Shown: piece by piece, positions 17,077-25,342 of the stretch
How positions within the stretch are numbered: position 1 is the first letter of the stretch
Layout of the letters: the number at the start of each line of letters is the position of its first letter
Assembly: GCA_004554075.1 (NCBI GenBank)
Contig: SFOB01000001.1
Coordinates: 1-64,000, forward strand
From: Treponema sp.
GTDB taxonomy: Bacteria; Spirochaetota; Spirochaetia; Treponematales; Treponemataceae
DNA: 64,000 nt
Direction of reading: 5' to 3'
Position numbers and translations under genes: made by a program
The notes under the pieces: model-generated
Seen by the model: the letters and a program-made list of their open reading frames with translations, nothing else
Told to the model about the DNA's origin: nothing
Database searches by the model: none

Positions 17077-17150
17077 GCAGTGCACGGCAGAGCGGAAGGA
17101 ACTCGATAATGCAGGTGCCAGGCTGAAAATTACCAAGAGAGGAAAAATAA

Positions 17151-18161
17151 ATGATTATTACACTTAAACACGGAACCACAGATCAGCAGATGAACGAGTT
17201 CATCGACTCATGGAAGCAGAAGGGCTTTGGAGTTCATGTATCAAAGGGTGAAAACCTTACAATTCTCGGACTTCTTGGTGACACAAGTTCGCTCGACACA
17301 GAAATGGTCAGCGCAAATCCTTTTGTTGATACAGTACAGCGTGTTTCTGCACCATACAAAATGGCAAGCCGCACCTTCCATCCGGAAAATTCGGTAATTA
17401 AAGTTGGAAACACCAGCTTTGGTAACGGCGAGATTCCTGTAATTGCAGGCCCATGTTCTGTTGAAACTGAAGAGCAGGTTGTTTCAATTGCCCGCGATGT
17501 AAAGGCTGCCGGTGCAAAACTTCTCCGCGGTGGTGCTTTTAAGCCTCGTACTTCACCATACAGCTTCCAGGGTCTTGGCGAAAAAGGTCTTCAGTTCCTC
17601 GTAGCTGCTAAAAAAGAAACAGGTCTTCCAATCGTAACAGAGCTTATGGATATCCGCCAGCTTAAATACTTTGACGATGTTGATGTAATCCAGATTGGAG
17701 CCCGCAATATGCAGAACTTTGATCTTCTTAAGGAAATGGGAAAAACTGGAAAACCTATTCTTCTTAAGCGCGGTATGGCTGCAACTGTAAAAGAACTTTT
17801 GATGTCTGCAGAATACATTATGGCAAGCGGAAATGAAGATGTAATTCTTTGTGAACGCGGCGTACGTACTTTTGATAACTACACAAGAAACTGTTTGGAT
17901 GTAAGTATTGTTCCATACCTTCACAAAGTGAGCCACCTTCCAATCATCATTGACCCAAGCCATGCCTGCGGTCAGCGCTGGATGGTACCGGAACTTGCAA
18001 AGGCAGCTGTAGCATGTAATACAGACGGACTTATCATCGAAGTTCACAATAATCCTGAAAAGGCACTCTGCGACGGTGAGCAGTCTCTACACCCTACAGA
18101 GTTTGCTTCACTTATGAAGATTCTTCCACAGATTGCCTCAATCAACGGACGCAACGTATGA
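17151..18161 (+). CDS. aroF: 3-deoxy-7-phosphoheptulonate (DAHP) synthase, type I beta with regulatory domain
   Basis: The enzyme joins phosphoenolpyruvate and erythrose 4-phosphate, the first shikimate-pathway step. The 336 residues carry an N-terminal ferredoxin-like domain (~1-70), as in the Thermotoga enzyme where it mediates tyrosine inhibition, then the barrel with AGPCSVE, GGAFKPRTSPYSFQG, LLKRGM and DPSHACGQR. Both tyrosine attenuation and tyrosine feedback are thus likely. The stop overlaps the tyrA start by four bases. Confidence 0.95.
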   Translation: MIITLKHGTTDQQMNEFIDSWKQKGFGVHVSKGENLTILGLLGDTSSLDTEMVSANPFVDTVQRVSAPYKMASRTFHPENSVIKVGNTSFGNGEIPVIAGPCSVETEEQVVSIARDVKAAGAKLLRGGAFKPRTSPYSFQGLGEKGLQFLVAAKKETGLPIVTELMDIRQLKYFDDVDVIQIGARNMQNFDLLKEMGKTGKPILLKRGMAATVKELLMSAEYIMASGNEDVILCERGVRTFDNYTRNCLDVSIVPYLHKVSHLPIIIDPSHACGQRWMVPELAKAAVACNTDGLIIEVHNNPEKALCDGEQSLHPTEFASLMKILPQIASINGRNV

Positions 18162-19033
18162 TTTATGCAATCGTAGGACTTGGAATTATGGGCGGTTCTG
18201 TCGCAAAGGCAATCCGCTCAAACATTATTGGACATGATGACCCGGACGGCAAAATCTTTGCTCTGGATAAAAACAAGGAGTCTCTTTTTGCCGCCCTCAC
18301 CTCTGGAATTATAGACCGCGCCTTTTCACCAGACGAAACAAAGGAAATGCTCTCCCAGGCAGACATGATTTTTGTCTGCCTCTACCCTGCTGCAACTCTG
18401 GATTTTTTCCGCCAGCACAAAAATGATTATAAAGACGGAGCCATCATCACCGATATCAGCGGTGTAAAGCACGACCTGGCTGCAGCCCTGGACACTAATG
18501 AAATCCGTCCGGCAAATGCCCACCTGATTTTAGGACACCCTATGGCAGGAGGTGAAAAAGAAGGCTTTGCCGCATCCCGCGGTGAATACTTTTTGAATCA
18601 CAATTATATTCTGATTAAACCAGCCGATGGATATGAAAACGAAGCTGCCGTTGAAAAGTTCCGTAAGATTATCCGGGGAATGGGCTTTTCCCGCATTACC
18701 GAAGTTGATGCAGATACACATGACAATAAGATCGGCTTTACCTCTCAGCTATGCCACGTTGTAGCAAGCGCCATGGTAGAAAGTGCAGGTGATCCGGAAA
18801 TCACAAGTTTTGGCGGAGGATCTTTCGAAGACCTTACCCGCATTGCCATGATTAACGCACCTCTTTGGACTGAACTATTTCTGGCAAACCGCGAAAAACT
18901 GGTAGCTCATATAGAAAACTTTGAAAGCCAGCTGGACAATCTGAAAAAACTGATTGAAACTCAGGACGCAAATGGGCTACAATCATTACTCTCAGACGTT
19001 CGTGAAAAGCGAATTGCCATGCAGAAGAATTAA
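18158..19033 (+). CDS. tyrA: Prephenate dehydrogenase
   Basis: TyrA oxidises prephenate to 4-hydroxyphenylpyruvate with NAD+, committing flux to tyrosine. The 291 residues start with the Rossmann motif GLGIMGGSVAKAIR; the substrate region includes GHPMAGGEKEGF (catalytic His in GHP). There is no chorismate mutase or ACT domain. ATGA overlap with aroF indicates coupling, and both sit behind the tyrosine attenuator. Confidence 0.94.
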   Translation: MIYAIVGLGIMGGSVAKAIRSNIIGHDDPDGKIFALDKNKESLFAALTSGIIDRAFSPDETKEMLSQADMIFVCLYPAATLDFFRQHKNDYKDGAIITDISGVKHDLAAALDTNEIRPANAHLILGHPMAGGEKEGFAASRGEYFLNHNYILIKPADGYENEAAVEKFRKIIRGMGFSRITEVDADTHDNKIGFTSQLCHVVASAMVESAGDPEITSFGGGSFEDLTRIAMINAPLWTELFLANREKLVAHIENFESQLDNLKKLIETQDANGLQSLLSDVREKRIAMQKN

Positions 19034-19053
19034 TTCAGTACGACAAGGCGAAT

Positions 19054-19632
19054 ATGGATAATTTACTTTCAATAAAAGCATACGCAAGCCGCGAGGCAGT
19101 TCCCATCATGCAGGATGAAGGATGTGACTTTATCTGCGATTACATCAAAGAGCACAACTGCAAAAACATTCTGGAAATTGGAACTGCCATCGGCTATTCT
19201 TCAATCCGCTTTGCAAACCAGGCCCCAGATATCAAAGTAACAACAATCGAACTCGATATAGACCGCCACCTCAAGGCAGTAGAGAACTTTAAAGCAGCAG
19301 GACTTTCAGACCGCATCACAGCCATTCATGCAGATGCCCTTACCTGCCCGCTGGAAGGTTTCTTTGATCTGATTTTCATAGATGCCGCAAAGGCCCAGTA
19401 CATAAAGTTCTTCGAAAAATATAAGGCGAATCTGGCCCCGGAAGGAGTCATCATTTCGGATAATCTTTCCTTCCACGGCATGGTTGATGACCTTTCACTC
19501 ACCCATAACTACTCCACAAAAAAGCTGGTAAAAAAAATCCAGAAATATGCCGAATTTCTCCGTACAAACCAGGAATTTGAGACCATTTTTTTTGAAATCG
19601 GCGATAGAATTGCAGTAAGCAAAAGAAAATAA
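19054..19632 (+). CDS. Class I SAM-dependent O-methyltransferase
   Basis: The 192 residues match the family 3 O-methyltransferase fold (YrrM/TrmR and catechol-type): the SAM-binding segment ILEIGTAIGYSSIRFA, the acidic strand TIELDID, and FDLIFIDAAKAQY with metal-site aspartate. Bacterial members include TrmR, which methylates 5-hydroxyuridine at tRNA position 34, and small-molecule enzymes; the substrate is not settled. It starts 20 bases after tyrA and is probably in the same transcript. Confidence 0.85.
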   Translation: MDNLLSIKAYASREAVPIMQDEGCDFICDYIKEHNCKNILEIGTAIGYSSIRFANQAPDIKVTTIELDIDRHLKAVENFKAAGLSDRITAIHADALTCPLEGFFDLIFIDAAKAQYIKFFEKYKANLAPEGVIISDNLSFHGMVDDLSLTHNYSTKKLVKKIQKYAEFLRTNQEFETIFFEIGDRIAVSKRK

Positions 19633-19740
19633 ATCTCTTAATTTTTTTTTCGTAAATTCTCAATACCTATGATATAATTAATATCTTAGAAGTGCAGTGA
19701 CATTATGCACAGATATATTTCATAATCAAAGAGAGTTACT

Positions 19741-21954
19741 ATGAAAAATTTTAAAAAATCGATTTTTTCACTTTGTATTTCAACAATTCTTTTCGCATCA
19801 TGTTCTTTGCAAACCGGAAAAAGTCAGCCGATATATGAAGACTGGAAAATAAAGTTTGGAGATAATAAAAGTTATTCTGCTGTAAATTATGACGACAGTT
19901 CATGGGAAAAAACTAATGCAAACGGAGTCTTTAAATTACAAAATGATCAGCATTATTTCTGGCTGAGAAAAAAAGTAAGTATACCAGCTGCCTTTCAAAA
20001 CACTAATATATGGATAGGTTTTGAAAAGACTAACTCTGCCATTGAAGTATATGCCGATGGAACTCTTGTCGGAACCCGCGGAAGCTTCCCGCCAAATGTC
20101 AGCGTTAAGATCGAACAGAATACAGATATTTTAATTCCATCAAACTGTATAAAAAACGGCTCTGTAGAAATTGCCTTAAGAGTTTACGCCCCAGGTAATA
20201 CTGTTCATGATATCAATCCTTCTATTGATGATGATACACAGGGCTACTTTATGAATAAAATAAAGAATATTTTCAACCAGAAAATATTCCTTTGTATCGC
20301 TGTTTTGTGTGCCTTCATCCTTTTCTATGCATTACTGCAGTTCTGCATGGATAGAAAAAACACAGCCTTCCTTTATTTTGTAGGCTGTCTCTTCTTTATT
20401 CTTCTTTATTTCTATGATATGGGTTCTGAAAATACTGTACTCAATTACAATTTCCAGCGTGCCTTCGCAAGAGCCTGTCTACCTGCAAGTATGATGTTCC
20501 TTATGCTCTTCCTGCACCGCTTTTATAATAGACAAAGAGGAAAACTTACATTAGGAATTGCTATCGTTACAACATTAGGTTTCTTTATTGTATACGGCTT
20601 CTCTGTTGGCAATGATATTGTAGTAGATAATGTATTCCTTATTTCCATGCTTCCAACTGTTGGTGTAATTGTTTACGGTTTTATAGTTACCGTTCATGGA
20701 ATCAAACAGAAGCAGTATGATTCTATTCCTGTTTTTGTCGGCTTCTTTGTTGGTTCCTGCTTTGCCATTCATGATGTTGTCTGCCAGGTAATGGGAGTTG
20801 TTCCATTTATGTGGACTCAGGGCTTTGCTTTCTTCTGTGTAGACCTTGCTGTATTTATCACACTTGCAATCCGTGAATCAAACACTAAAAAAGAAGTTCA
20901 GCGTCTTGCAACAGAAACTCAAGTCCAGAAGGATAAACTTTCAACCGTTGTTGCAAAGGCTCAGTTAATGGCAGAAGACTCAAATTTAGTTGCTGAAAGA
21001 CTTAATAAATCTGTAGATTCTATGATTGAATCTTCTTCAGAAACACAGGATAAGGTTTCTGATATTAATAACGCTATTAACGAACAGAACCGCATCCGCG
21101 AAGAAACTGCAACTGCCATTGATAATCTTACAACCTTCTTAACATCAATTTCAAAAGAATTTGAAAATGAAACAATAATGATTCAGGCAACAACAAAGGG
21201 TACTCAGGATATTATTGATGGTATTGCTACCGTTGGAGAAGGTATTTCTACAGCTGCTCAGTTTACCTCTTCTCTTTCAAAACTTACCCAGGCCGGAACT
21301 GAAGACATGAGAAAACTTATGTCTGTTATGAAAGAAATTCAGGATTCTTCAACTGAAATCTTAGGCGTTGCAAGTACACTTAGTACCTTTGCCCATAAAA
21401 TCGACTTGCTTTCTATGAACGCCAGTATTGAGGCTGCACATTCAGGTGAGGCTGGAAAAGGTTTTGCCGTAATTGCACATGAAATTAAAGACCTTGCATC
21501 TCAGACTTCTCAGTGGTCTGCAAGGATTGCAGAAATTATTACTGCAATCATCGGCTCAATTGACAGCAGTGCGCAACTTACTTCTAAGGTAAATCAGGCA
21601 CTTTTACAAATTGAAGATGGTTCTATAAAGAGTGCTGATCGTGTAAATGCTGCCTGGGAAGGTATGCAGGCTCAGCAGAGTGCCGGAAACGAGATTGCAA
21701 AAGATGCATCAAGTCTTGCATCCAGTGCAGCCCACATGAAGACAGAAATTGCAAGCCAGGATAAGTTTGCAACAAAGGTAAAGAATAACATGCAGGAGCT
21801 CTGCCAGGCTTCTCAGGCAGTTAATGAAGCAAGTAGTGATATTTCTGCCTTTACAGAAAACTTAGGTAAAGAAGCTCTGAATCTGGTTAAACTCGCAGAC
21901 AGCACTGCAAAAGTTGCCCGCGAGCTTATGGAAATAATGAACTCGAATATGTAA
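19741..21954 (+). CDS. Chemotaxis-type transducer with lipoprotein start, extracytoplasmic beta domain and 7TM region
   Basis: The 737 residues begin with a lipoprotein-type signal (lipobox FASC, Cys21). Residues ~30-165 look like the jelly-roll domain of 7TMR-DISM sensors. Seven membrane helices lie at ~178-385, and a cytoplasmic methyl-accepting signalling region at ~400-737. The receptor tip reads LLSMNASIEAAHSGEAGKGF, typical of contacts with CheA/CheW. It is thus a chemoreceptor whose sensor combines a 7TM-DISM unit with an MCP domain. Upstream TATAAT (19673-19678) may be its -10 box; an AGAGAG site precedes the ATG. The ligand is unknown. Confidence 0.85.
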   Translation: MKNFKKSIFSLCISTILFASCSLQTGKSQPIYEDWKIKFGDNKSYSAVNYDDSSWEKTNANGVFKLQNDQHYFWLRKKVSIPAAFQNTNIWIGFEKTNSAIEVYADGTLVGTRGSFPPNVSVKIEQNTDILIPSNCIKNGSVEIALRVYAPGNTVHDINPSIDDDTQGYFMNKIKNIFNQKIFLCIAVLCAFILFYALLQFCMDRKNTAFLYFVGCLFFILLYFYDMGSENTVLNYNFQRAFARACLPASMMFLMLFLHRFYNRQRGKLTLGIAIVTTLGFFIVYGFSVGNDIVVDNVFLISMLPTVGVIVYGFIVTVHGIKQKQYDSIPVFVGFFVGSCFAIHDVVCQVMGVVPFMWTQGFAFFCVDLAVFITLAIRESNTKKEVQRLATETQVQKDKLSTVVAKAQLMAEDSNLVAERLNKSVDSMIESSSETQDKVSDINNAINEQNRIREETATAIDNLTTFLTSISKEFENETIMIQATTKGTQDIIDGIATVGEGISTAAQFTSSLSKLTQAGTEDMRKLMSVMKEIQDSSTEILGVASTLSTFAHKIDLLSMNASIEAAHSGEAGKGFAVIAHEIKDLASQTSQWSARIAEIITAIIGSIDSSAQLTSKVNQALLQIEDGSIKSADRVNAAWEGMQAQQSAGNEIAKDASSLASSAAHMKTEIASQDKFATKVKNNMQELCQASQAVNEASSDISAFTENLGKEALNLVKLADSTAKVARELMEIMNSNM

Positions 21955-21986
21955 AAAAAAAGATTCCCGGGATAAGCCCGGGAATC
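21953..21986 (-). terminator. Rho-independent terminator between convergent genes
   Basis: A perfect 10-bp stem (21962-21971 with 21977-21986) with loop ATAAG. On the minus strand nine T follow, so it chiefly ends the TPM gene; on the plus strand it lies just after the chemoreceptor stop. Confidence 0.85.
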
Positions 21987-21991
21987 ATAGA

Positions 21992-22774
21992 CTACCAGTG
22001 AGCTGAAGCACCGCCACCACTAAAGTGACCGCCGCCTCCGCTGAATCCACCAAAGCCGCCGGAACTATGACCGTGACTGCTGCCAGAGCCTCCCATCATA
22101 CTTCTTAAAGCGGCATCTGCTGCAATCCAGGCAATTGTATTTCCATTATGATAATAGCGTCCACGACGTCTTCCTCTTCTTGCACCGGATATAATCATAC
22201 TTACAAAGAATATAAGCCAGATCAAAATTACGAAGGCAGGAACAGCATCATTACTATCATCACCTTCTCTTACACTTTTTGAAACAGCAGATTCATCACC
22301 AGTTGCAATACCACCCATATTCTTTACGCCTTCAAGAATTCCCTTTGAATAGTTTCCATCACGGAATTCTGGAACAATTACATTTCGTAAAATCAGGCCG
22401 CATTTTGCATCGGTAAGAGAACCTTCAAGTCCATCCCCTACTTCAATACGCAAATCATGCTCTGCATATGCAACAATCAGAATTGCACCGTTATCTTTAT
22501 CCTTATCACCAAGCTCCCATTTATCTGCAACCTTGATTCCAAAAGAAGAAATATCTTCACCATCAAGAGAAGGCATTGTAAGAACTGCAATCTGAATGCC
22601 GCTGGCCTGCTCTACTCCCGCAAGATATTCTTCTATCTCACGTTCATCGCTGTCGCGGATTATTTTTGCATAATCGTTTACCCGGCCTTTAAGAGCCGGC
22701 ACATTAGCGGCAAAAATTGGAGATGTAATCATAAGGGCTGCAAGAGCGAGTCCTGTAAAAAATCTTTTTACCAT
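21992..22774 (-). CDS. TPM domain protein (YgcG type)
   Basis: A 260-residue secreted or membrane-attached protein with a signal peptide (1-22), a TPM domain (~27-150: GRVNDYAKII, LTMPSLDGEDI, DNGAILIVAY), one membrane helix (~175-195), and a Gly/Ser/His-rich tail. TPM proteins of this kind are linked with LemA; an Arabidopsis member is a phosphatase of photosystem repair. The bacterial role is unsettled. It is the last gene of the LemA-TPM-TPM group and overlaps the preceding gene by seven bases. Confidence 0.85.
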   Translation of the reverse strand: MVKRFFTGLALAALMITSPIFAANVPALKGRVNDYAKIIRDSDEREIEEYLAGVEQASGIQIAVLTMPSLDGEDISSFGIKVADKWELGDKDKDNGAILIVAYAEHDLRIEVGDGLEGSLTDAKCGLILRNVIVPEFRDGNYSKGILEGVKNMGGIATGDESAVSKSVREGDDSNDAVPAFVILIWLIFFVSMIISGARRGRRRGRYYHNGNTIAWIAADAALRSMMGGSGSSHGHSSGGFGGFSGGGGHFSGGGASAHW

Positions 22775-23472
22775 TCTGCATCCTCCAGAATTACAAGTCC
22801 GTCAGGAAGTTCGTTTGGATTTTCTTCGTGAGGAGGGAAGTTTTCTGCAAGCAGTTGACCGCATTTTTCAATCGCAGTTGTAAAGGCTTTAGCGGCCTCA
22901 CCCTTGCGAAGATTTTCAGCCAGCTCATCAGCAATCAGATTCCACAAGTCCTGAGATATATGTTTTGAGATACCTGAATCAGCAACAATGCGAACCTGGC
23001 GTTCCATATAAGAAACAAAAATCAAAATACCGGAATGCTCTGCCGTGTCATAAACTCCACTTTCTGTAAAGTAACGGAAGGCACGGTTTGTAACACAGCT
23101 TCTGCGTACAGAAGGCGGAATAACAAGACGGTCAACTGCAGGAATGTTGCAGATATAAAAACCAACTACAACTGCGGCCAGACAGGAGATTACAAAAAAG
23201 AGCGGTAAAATCCAGCTGGGCTCATTCTGCCAGTAAAGTCTGTGGTAAAGGGCAAGAATCTTTTCAGAGAATGGAAGCATACAAACGAGAACAAGTGCTC
23301 CGAAGAAATCTGCTGCAAGCAGCTCCCAGAAGCAGTAGCGGGCACTTTCCGGAGTTACTGCAATTGCAATTTCTCCGGTAGTTTTTGCTTCTGCAGCTGC
23401 AACAGCATCTTTTATTGCCTTAAAATCACCGTCGCCCAGACGAAGCTTTTTTATCAAAGTTTTGTATTTCAT
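22768..23472 (-). CDS. TPM domain membrane protein
   Basis: The 234 residues start with a cytoplasmic-looking segment (AAEAKTTGEIAIAV), carry two membrane helices (~55-75 and ~92-112), then a TPM-like region (VYDTAEHSGILIFVSYMERQ, GEAAKAFTTAIEKCGQ). Together with the upstream LemA and downstream YgcG-like protein it forms a widespread three-gene group of unknown membrane function. The short overlap with the next gene shows coupling. Confidence 0.8.
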   Translation of the reverse strand: MKYKTLIKKLRLGDGDFKAIKDAVAAAEAKTTGEIAIAVTPESARYCFWELLAADFFGALVLVCMLPFSEKILALYHRLYWQNEPSWILPLFFVISCLAAVVVGFYICNIPAVDRLVIPPSVRRSCVTNRAFRYFTESGVYDTAEHSGILIFVSYMERQVRIVADSGISKHISQDLWNLIADELAENLRKGEAAKAFTTAIEKCGQLLAENFPPHEENPNELPDGLVILEDAEW

Positions 23473-23481
23473 AATACCTCT

Positions 23482-23506
23482 GTCATCCCGAACTAGTTTC
23501 GGGATC
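23482..23506. repeat. Short palindromic repeat, GTCAT type
   Basis: GTCAT, an 8-bp stem (23485-23492 with 23498-23505) and ATC, in the gap between lemA and the TPM gene, hence within the transcript. Confidence 0.65.
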
Positions 23507-23508
23507 TC

Positions 23509-24114
23509 CTAGAACTCAACCTTTGGAGCAGACTGTGCTTCTGCACTTGCGCTGAAATAAGGGCGTGCTTCAAAGCCGCTCATATTAGCAATAATGTTTG
23601 CCGGGAACTGGCGGATTCTTTTATTATACTTCTTAGCAGTGTCGTTAAAGCGGTTACGTGCAACTGTAATGCGGTTTTCAGTTCCTTCAAGCTGATCCTG
23701 CAGGGCGAGGAAGTTCTGATCTGCCTTGAGTTCCGGATACTGTTCTGTAACCATCAAAAGTCTCTGGAGACTTGCACCAAGATTATCCTGAATCTGCTGA
23801 TAGCGTGCAAAAGCATCCGGGTCGTTCAAAATTTCATCACTGATATTAATCTGCCCACCGGCCTTAGAACGTGCCTCAGAAACCTGTGTAAATACTTCGC
23901 TTTCATGCTTAGCATAGCCTTTTACTGTAGCAACAAGGTTAGGAATCAAATCCAGACGACGCTGATACTGATTCTGCACCTCTGCCCAGCTGGCAGAAAC
24001 ATCCTCGTCCAGAGAAACCATAGAGTTATAAGTGTTCTTGTAGAATGAGAAAATACCAAGCGCACAAACAATTACAATAATAAGAGCAATAAGCCCACCA
24101 GAAATCTTTTTCAT
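23509..24114 (-). CDS. lemA: LemA family protein
   Basis: A 201-residue protein with one N-terminal membrane helix (~7-26), followed by the all-helical LemA domain: YNSMVSLDEDVSASWAEV, QYQRRLDLIPNLVATVKGYA, RNRFNDTAKKYN, each a separate family landmark. The bulk lies outside the inner membrane. LemA next to TPM proteins is a common arrangement. The function is unknown. Confidence 0.9.
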   Translation of the reverse strand: MKKISGGLIALIIVIVCALGIFSFYKNTYNSMVSLDEDVSASWAEVQNQYQRRLDLIPNLVATVKGYAKHESEVFTQVSEARSKAGGQINISDEILNDPDAFARYQQIQDNLGASLQRLLMVTEQYPELKADQNFLALQDQLEGTENRITVARNRFNDTAKKYNKRIRQFPANIIANMSGFEARPYFSASAEAQSAPKVEF

Positions 24115-24144
24115 TAAAATCCTCTCAAATATAGAATAATCCCC

Positions 24145-24215
24145 GTCATCCCGAATTTATTTCGGGATCAATTAAAAGATGCTGATCCCTGAACTTGTTT
24201 CAGGGTCAGCATGAC
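24145..24215. repeat. Two adjacent palindromic repeats (GTCAT type)
   Basis: The first (24145-24169) is GTCATCCCGAA...TTCGGGATC. The second (24178-24215) reads GATGCTGATCCCTGAA, CTTG, then the complementary arm ending CAGCATGAC. They lie in the 317-base gap before adk. Confidence 0.7.
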
Positions 24216-24266
24216 GTTACTTTAAATTTATTAATGATTCCTGATATAGTCAATAAAAATTTTTAT

Positions 24267-24348
24267 CTCTCACAGAGGGCACAGAGAACACAGAGTTTTA
24301 TTATAATATTATTTTATATATTCTCTGTGATCTCTGTGTGCTCTAGGA
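24267..24348. repeat. Inverted repeat of CACAGAG units before adk
   Basis: The left arm (24267-24295) has CACAGAG spelled three times; the right arm (24322-24348) is its near-complementary copy. An AT-rich 26-base loop separates them. This and the two GTCAT repeats are all that is visible in the gap 24115-24431 apart from the adk leader; no gene is seen. Confidence 0.6.
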
Positions 24349-24431
24349 GAAATTCATTTTTTCCCTTGCCCTAGGGGCTTTTTCATAATAAAATAGAAGA
24401 AATCAGAATTTTATTTTTTTAGGAGTAAATA

Positions 24432-25058
24432 ATGAATAATTTCGTATTTTTGGGACCACCGGGAGCTGGAAAAGGATCTCTCGCAGTTAAAGTAGCAGAA
24501 GACTACAAAATCCCACACATTTCAACTGGTGATATTTTCCGTGCAAATATTAAGGCACAGACTCCACTTGGAGTAAAAGTAAAGGCAATTATCGATTCTG
24601 GTTCTCTCGTAAGCGATGAACTCACATTTGAACTTGTAAAAGACCGCCTTGCTCAGGATGACTGCAAGAACGGATATATTCTTGACGGATTCCCACGCAC
24701 AATTCCACAGGCAGAAATGCTGGACGGTCTTGTTGCAGACCTCAAGGTTGTAAACTTCCAGATTAAAGACGAAATCGTAATCGGCCGTCTTTCTACACGC
24801 CGTGTATGTAAGGCTTGTGGTGCTAACTACAACATCAAAACTCTTCCACCAAAAGTAGAAGGCGTTTGTGACAAGTGTGGCGGCGAACTCTATCAGCGCG
24901 ATGACGACAAGCAGGAATCAATTCTCCACCGTATGGACGTTTACCGCGAGCAGACAGAACCGCTCATCAACTACTACAAGAACAAGGGCAAGATTACAGA
25001 CCTCGATGCATCAATCGAAACAGACATTTTGCTTGGTGAGTTCAAAAAGATATTTTAA
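24432..25058 (+). CDS. adk: Adenylate kinase (zinc-LID type)
   Basis: Adk interconverts AMP, ADP and ATP. The 208 residues carry the P-loop GPPGAGKGS at the start, the AMP site (STGDIFR, DGFPRT) and a LID with two CxxC pairs (VCKACG and CDKCG) that would bind zinc, as in Gram-positive and many spirochaete enzymes. TTAGGAG precedes the ATG. The transcript ends in an unusual structured element. Confidence 0.95.
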   Translation: MNNFVFLGPPGAGKGSLAVKVAEDYKIPHISTGDIFRANIKAQTPLGVKVKAIIDSGSLVSDELTFELVKDRLAQDDCKNGYILDGFPRTIPQAEMLDGLVADLKVVNFQIKDEIVIGRLSTRRVCKACGANYNIKTLPPKVEGVCDKCGGELYQRDDDKQESILHRMDVYREQTEPLINYYKNKGKITDLDASIETDILLGEFKKIF

Positions 25059-25068
25059 GCGAACTCAT

Positions 25069-25178
25069 ATTCTGAAATAAAAAAGGGTGCGCCTACGCGG
25101 CTGTATCTACACTGACAGGCAGTCAAGCTGCCTGCAGTGCACTACAGAGTGTAGTCTCACCCTTTTTTATTTCAGAAT
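25069..25178. repeat. Structured element, copy 1 (terminator-like, covarying with copy 2)
   Basis: Perfect 21-base outer arms (25069-25089 with 25158-25178) contain A6/T6 runs, so it can end transcription in either direction. Inside lies GCCTACGCGGC on the left and GAGTGTAGTC on the right, flanking a 45-base core whose inner helix is CACTG-A-CAGGCAG / CTGCCTGCAGTG with loop TCAAG. The reverse complement of copy 2 has the same conserved loops and core length but different, compensated helices. It follows the adk stop. Confidence 0.75.
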
Positions 25179-25216
25179 AGAATTCCTTATAATATCAATT
25201 GAATAACTCGGAACCT

Positions 25217-25329
25217 TGACCCCAGAAAAAAATAAGTGCGACTACACTCTTTATTATGCTGCAAGTGGCTTGACCACTTGTCAGCATAGTTAAAGCCGCG
25301 TAGGCACACTTATTTTTTTTCTGGGGTCA
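25217..25329. repeat. Structured element, copy 2 (inverted relative to copy 1)
   Basis: The outer arms 25217-25238 and 25307-25329 pair apart from one extra T in the T run. On the minus strand the element reads GTGTGCCTACGCGGC, a 45-base core with helix TATGCTG-A-CAAGTGG / CCACTTGCAGCATA and loop TCAAG, then GAGTGTAGTCGCAC. It lies just after the stop of the minus-strand chemoreceptor gene and can serve as its terminator. Confidence 0.75.
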
Positions 25330-25342
25330 GGATTCAAGTTTA

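Noticed and set aside
24115..24431. Possible small RNA or tRNA gene in the adk upstream gap
   Set aside because: The structure is fully explained by two GTCAT-type palindromes and the CACAGAG inverted repeat; no cloverleaf fits.
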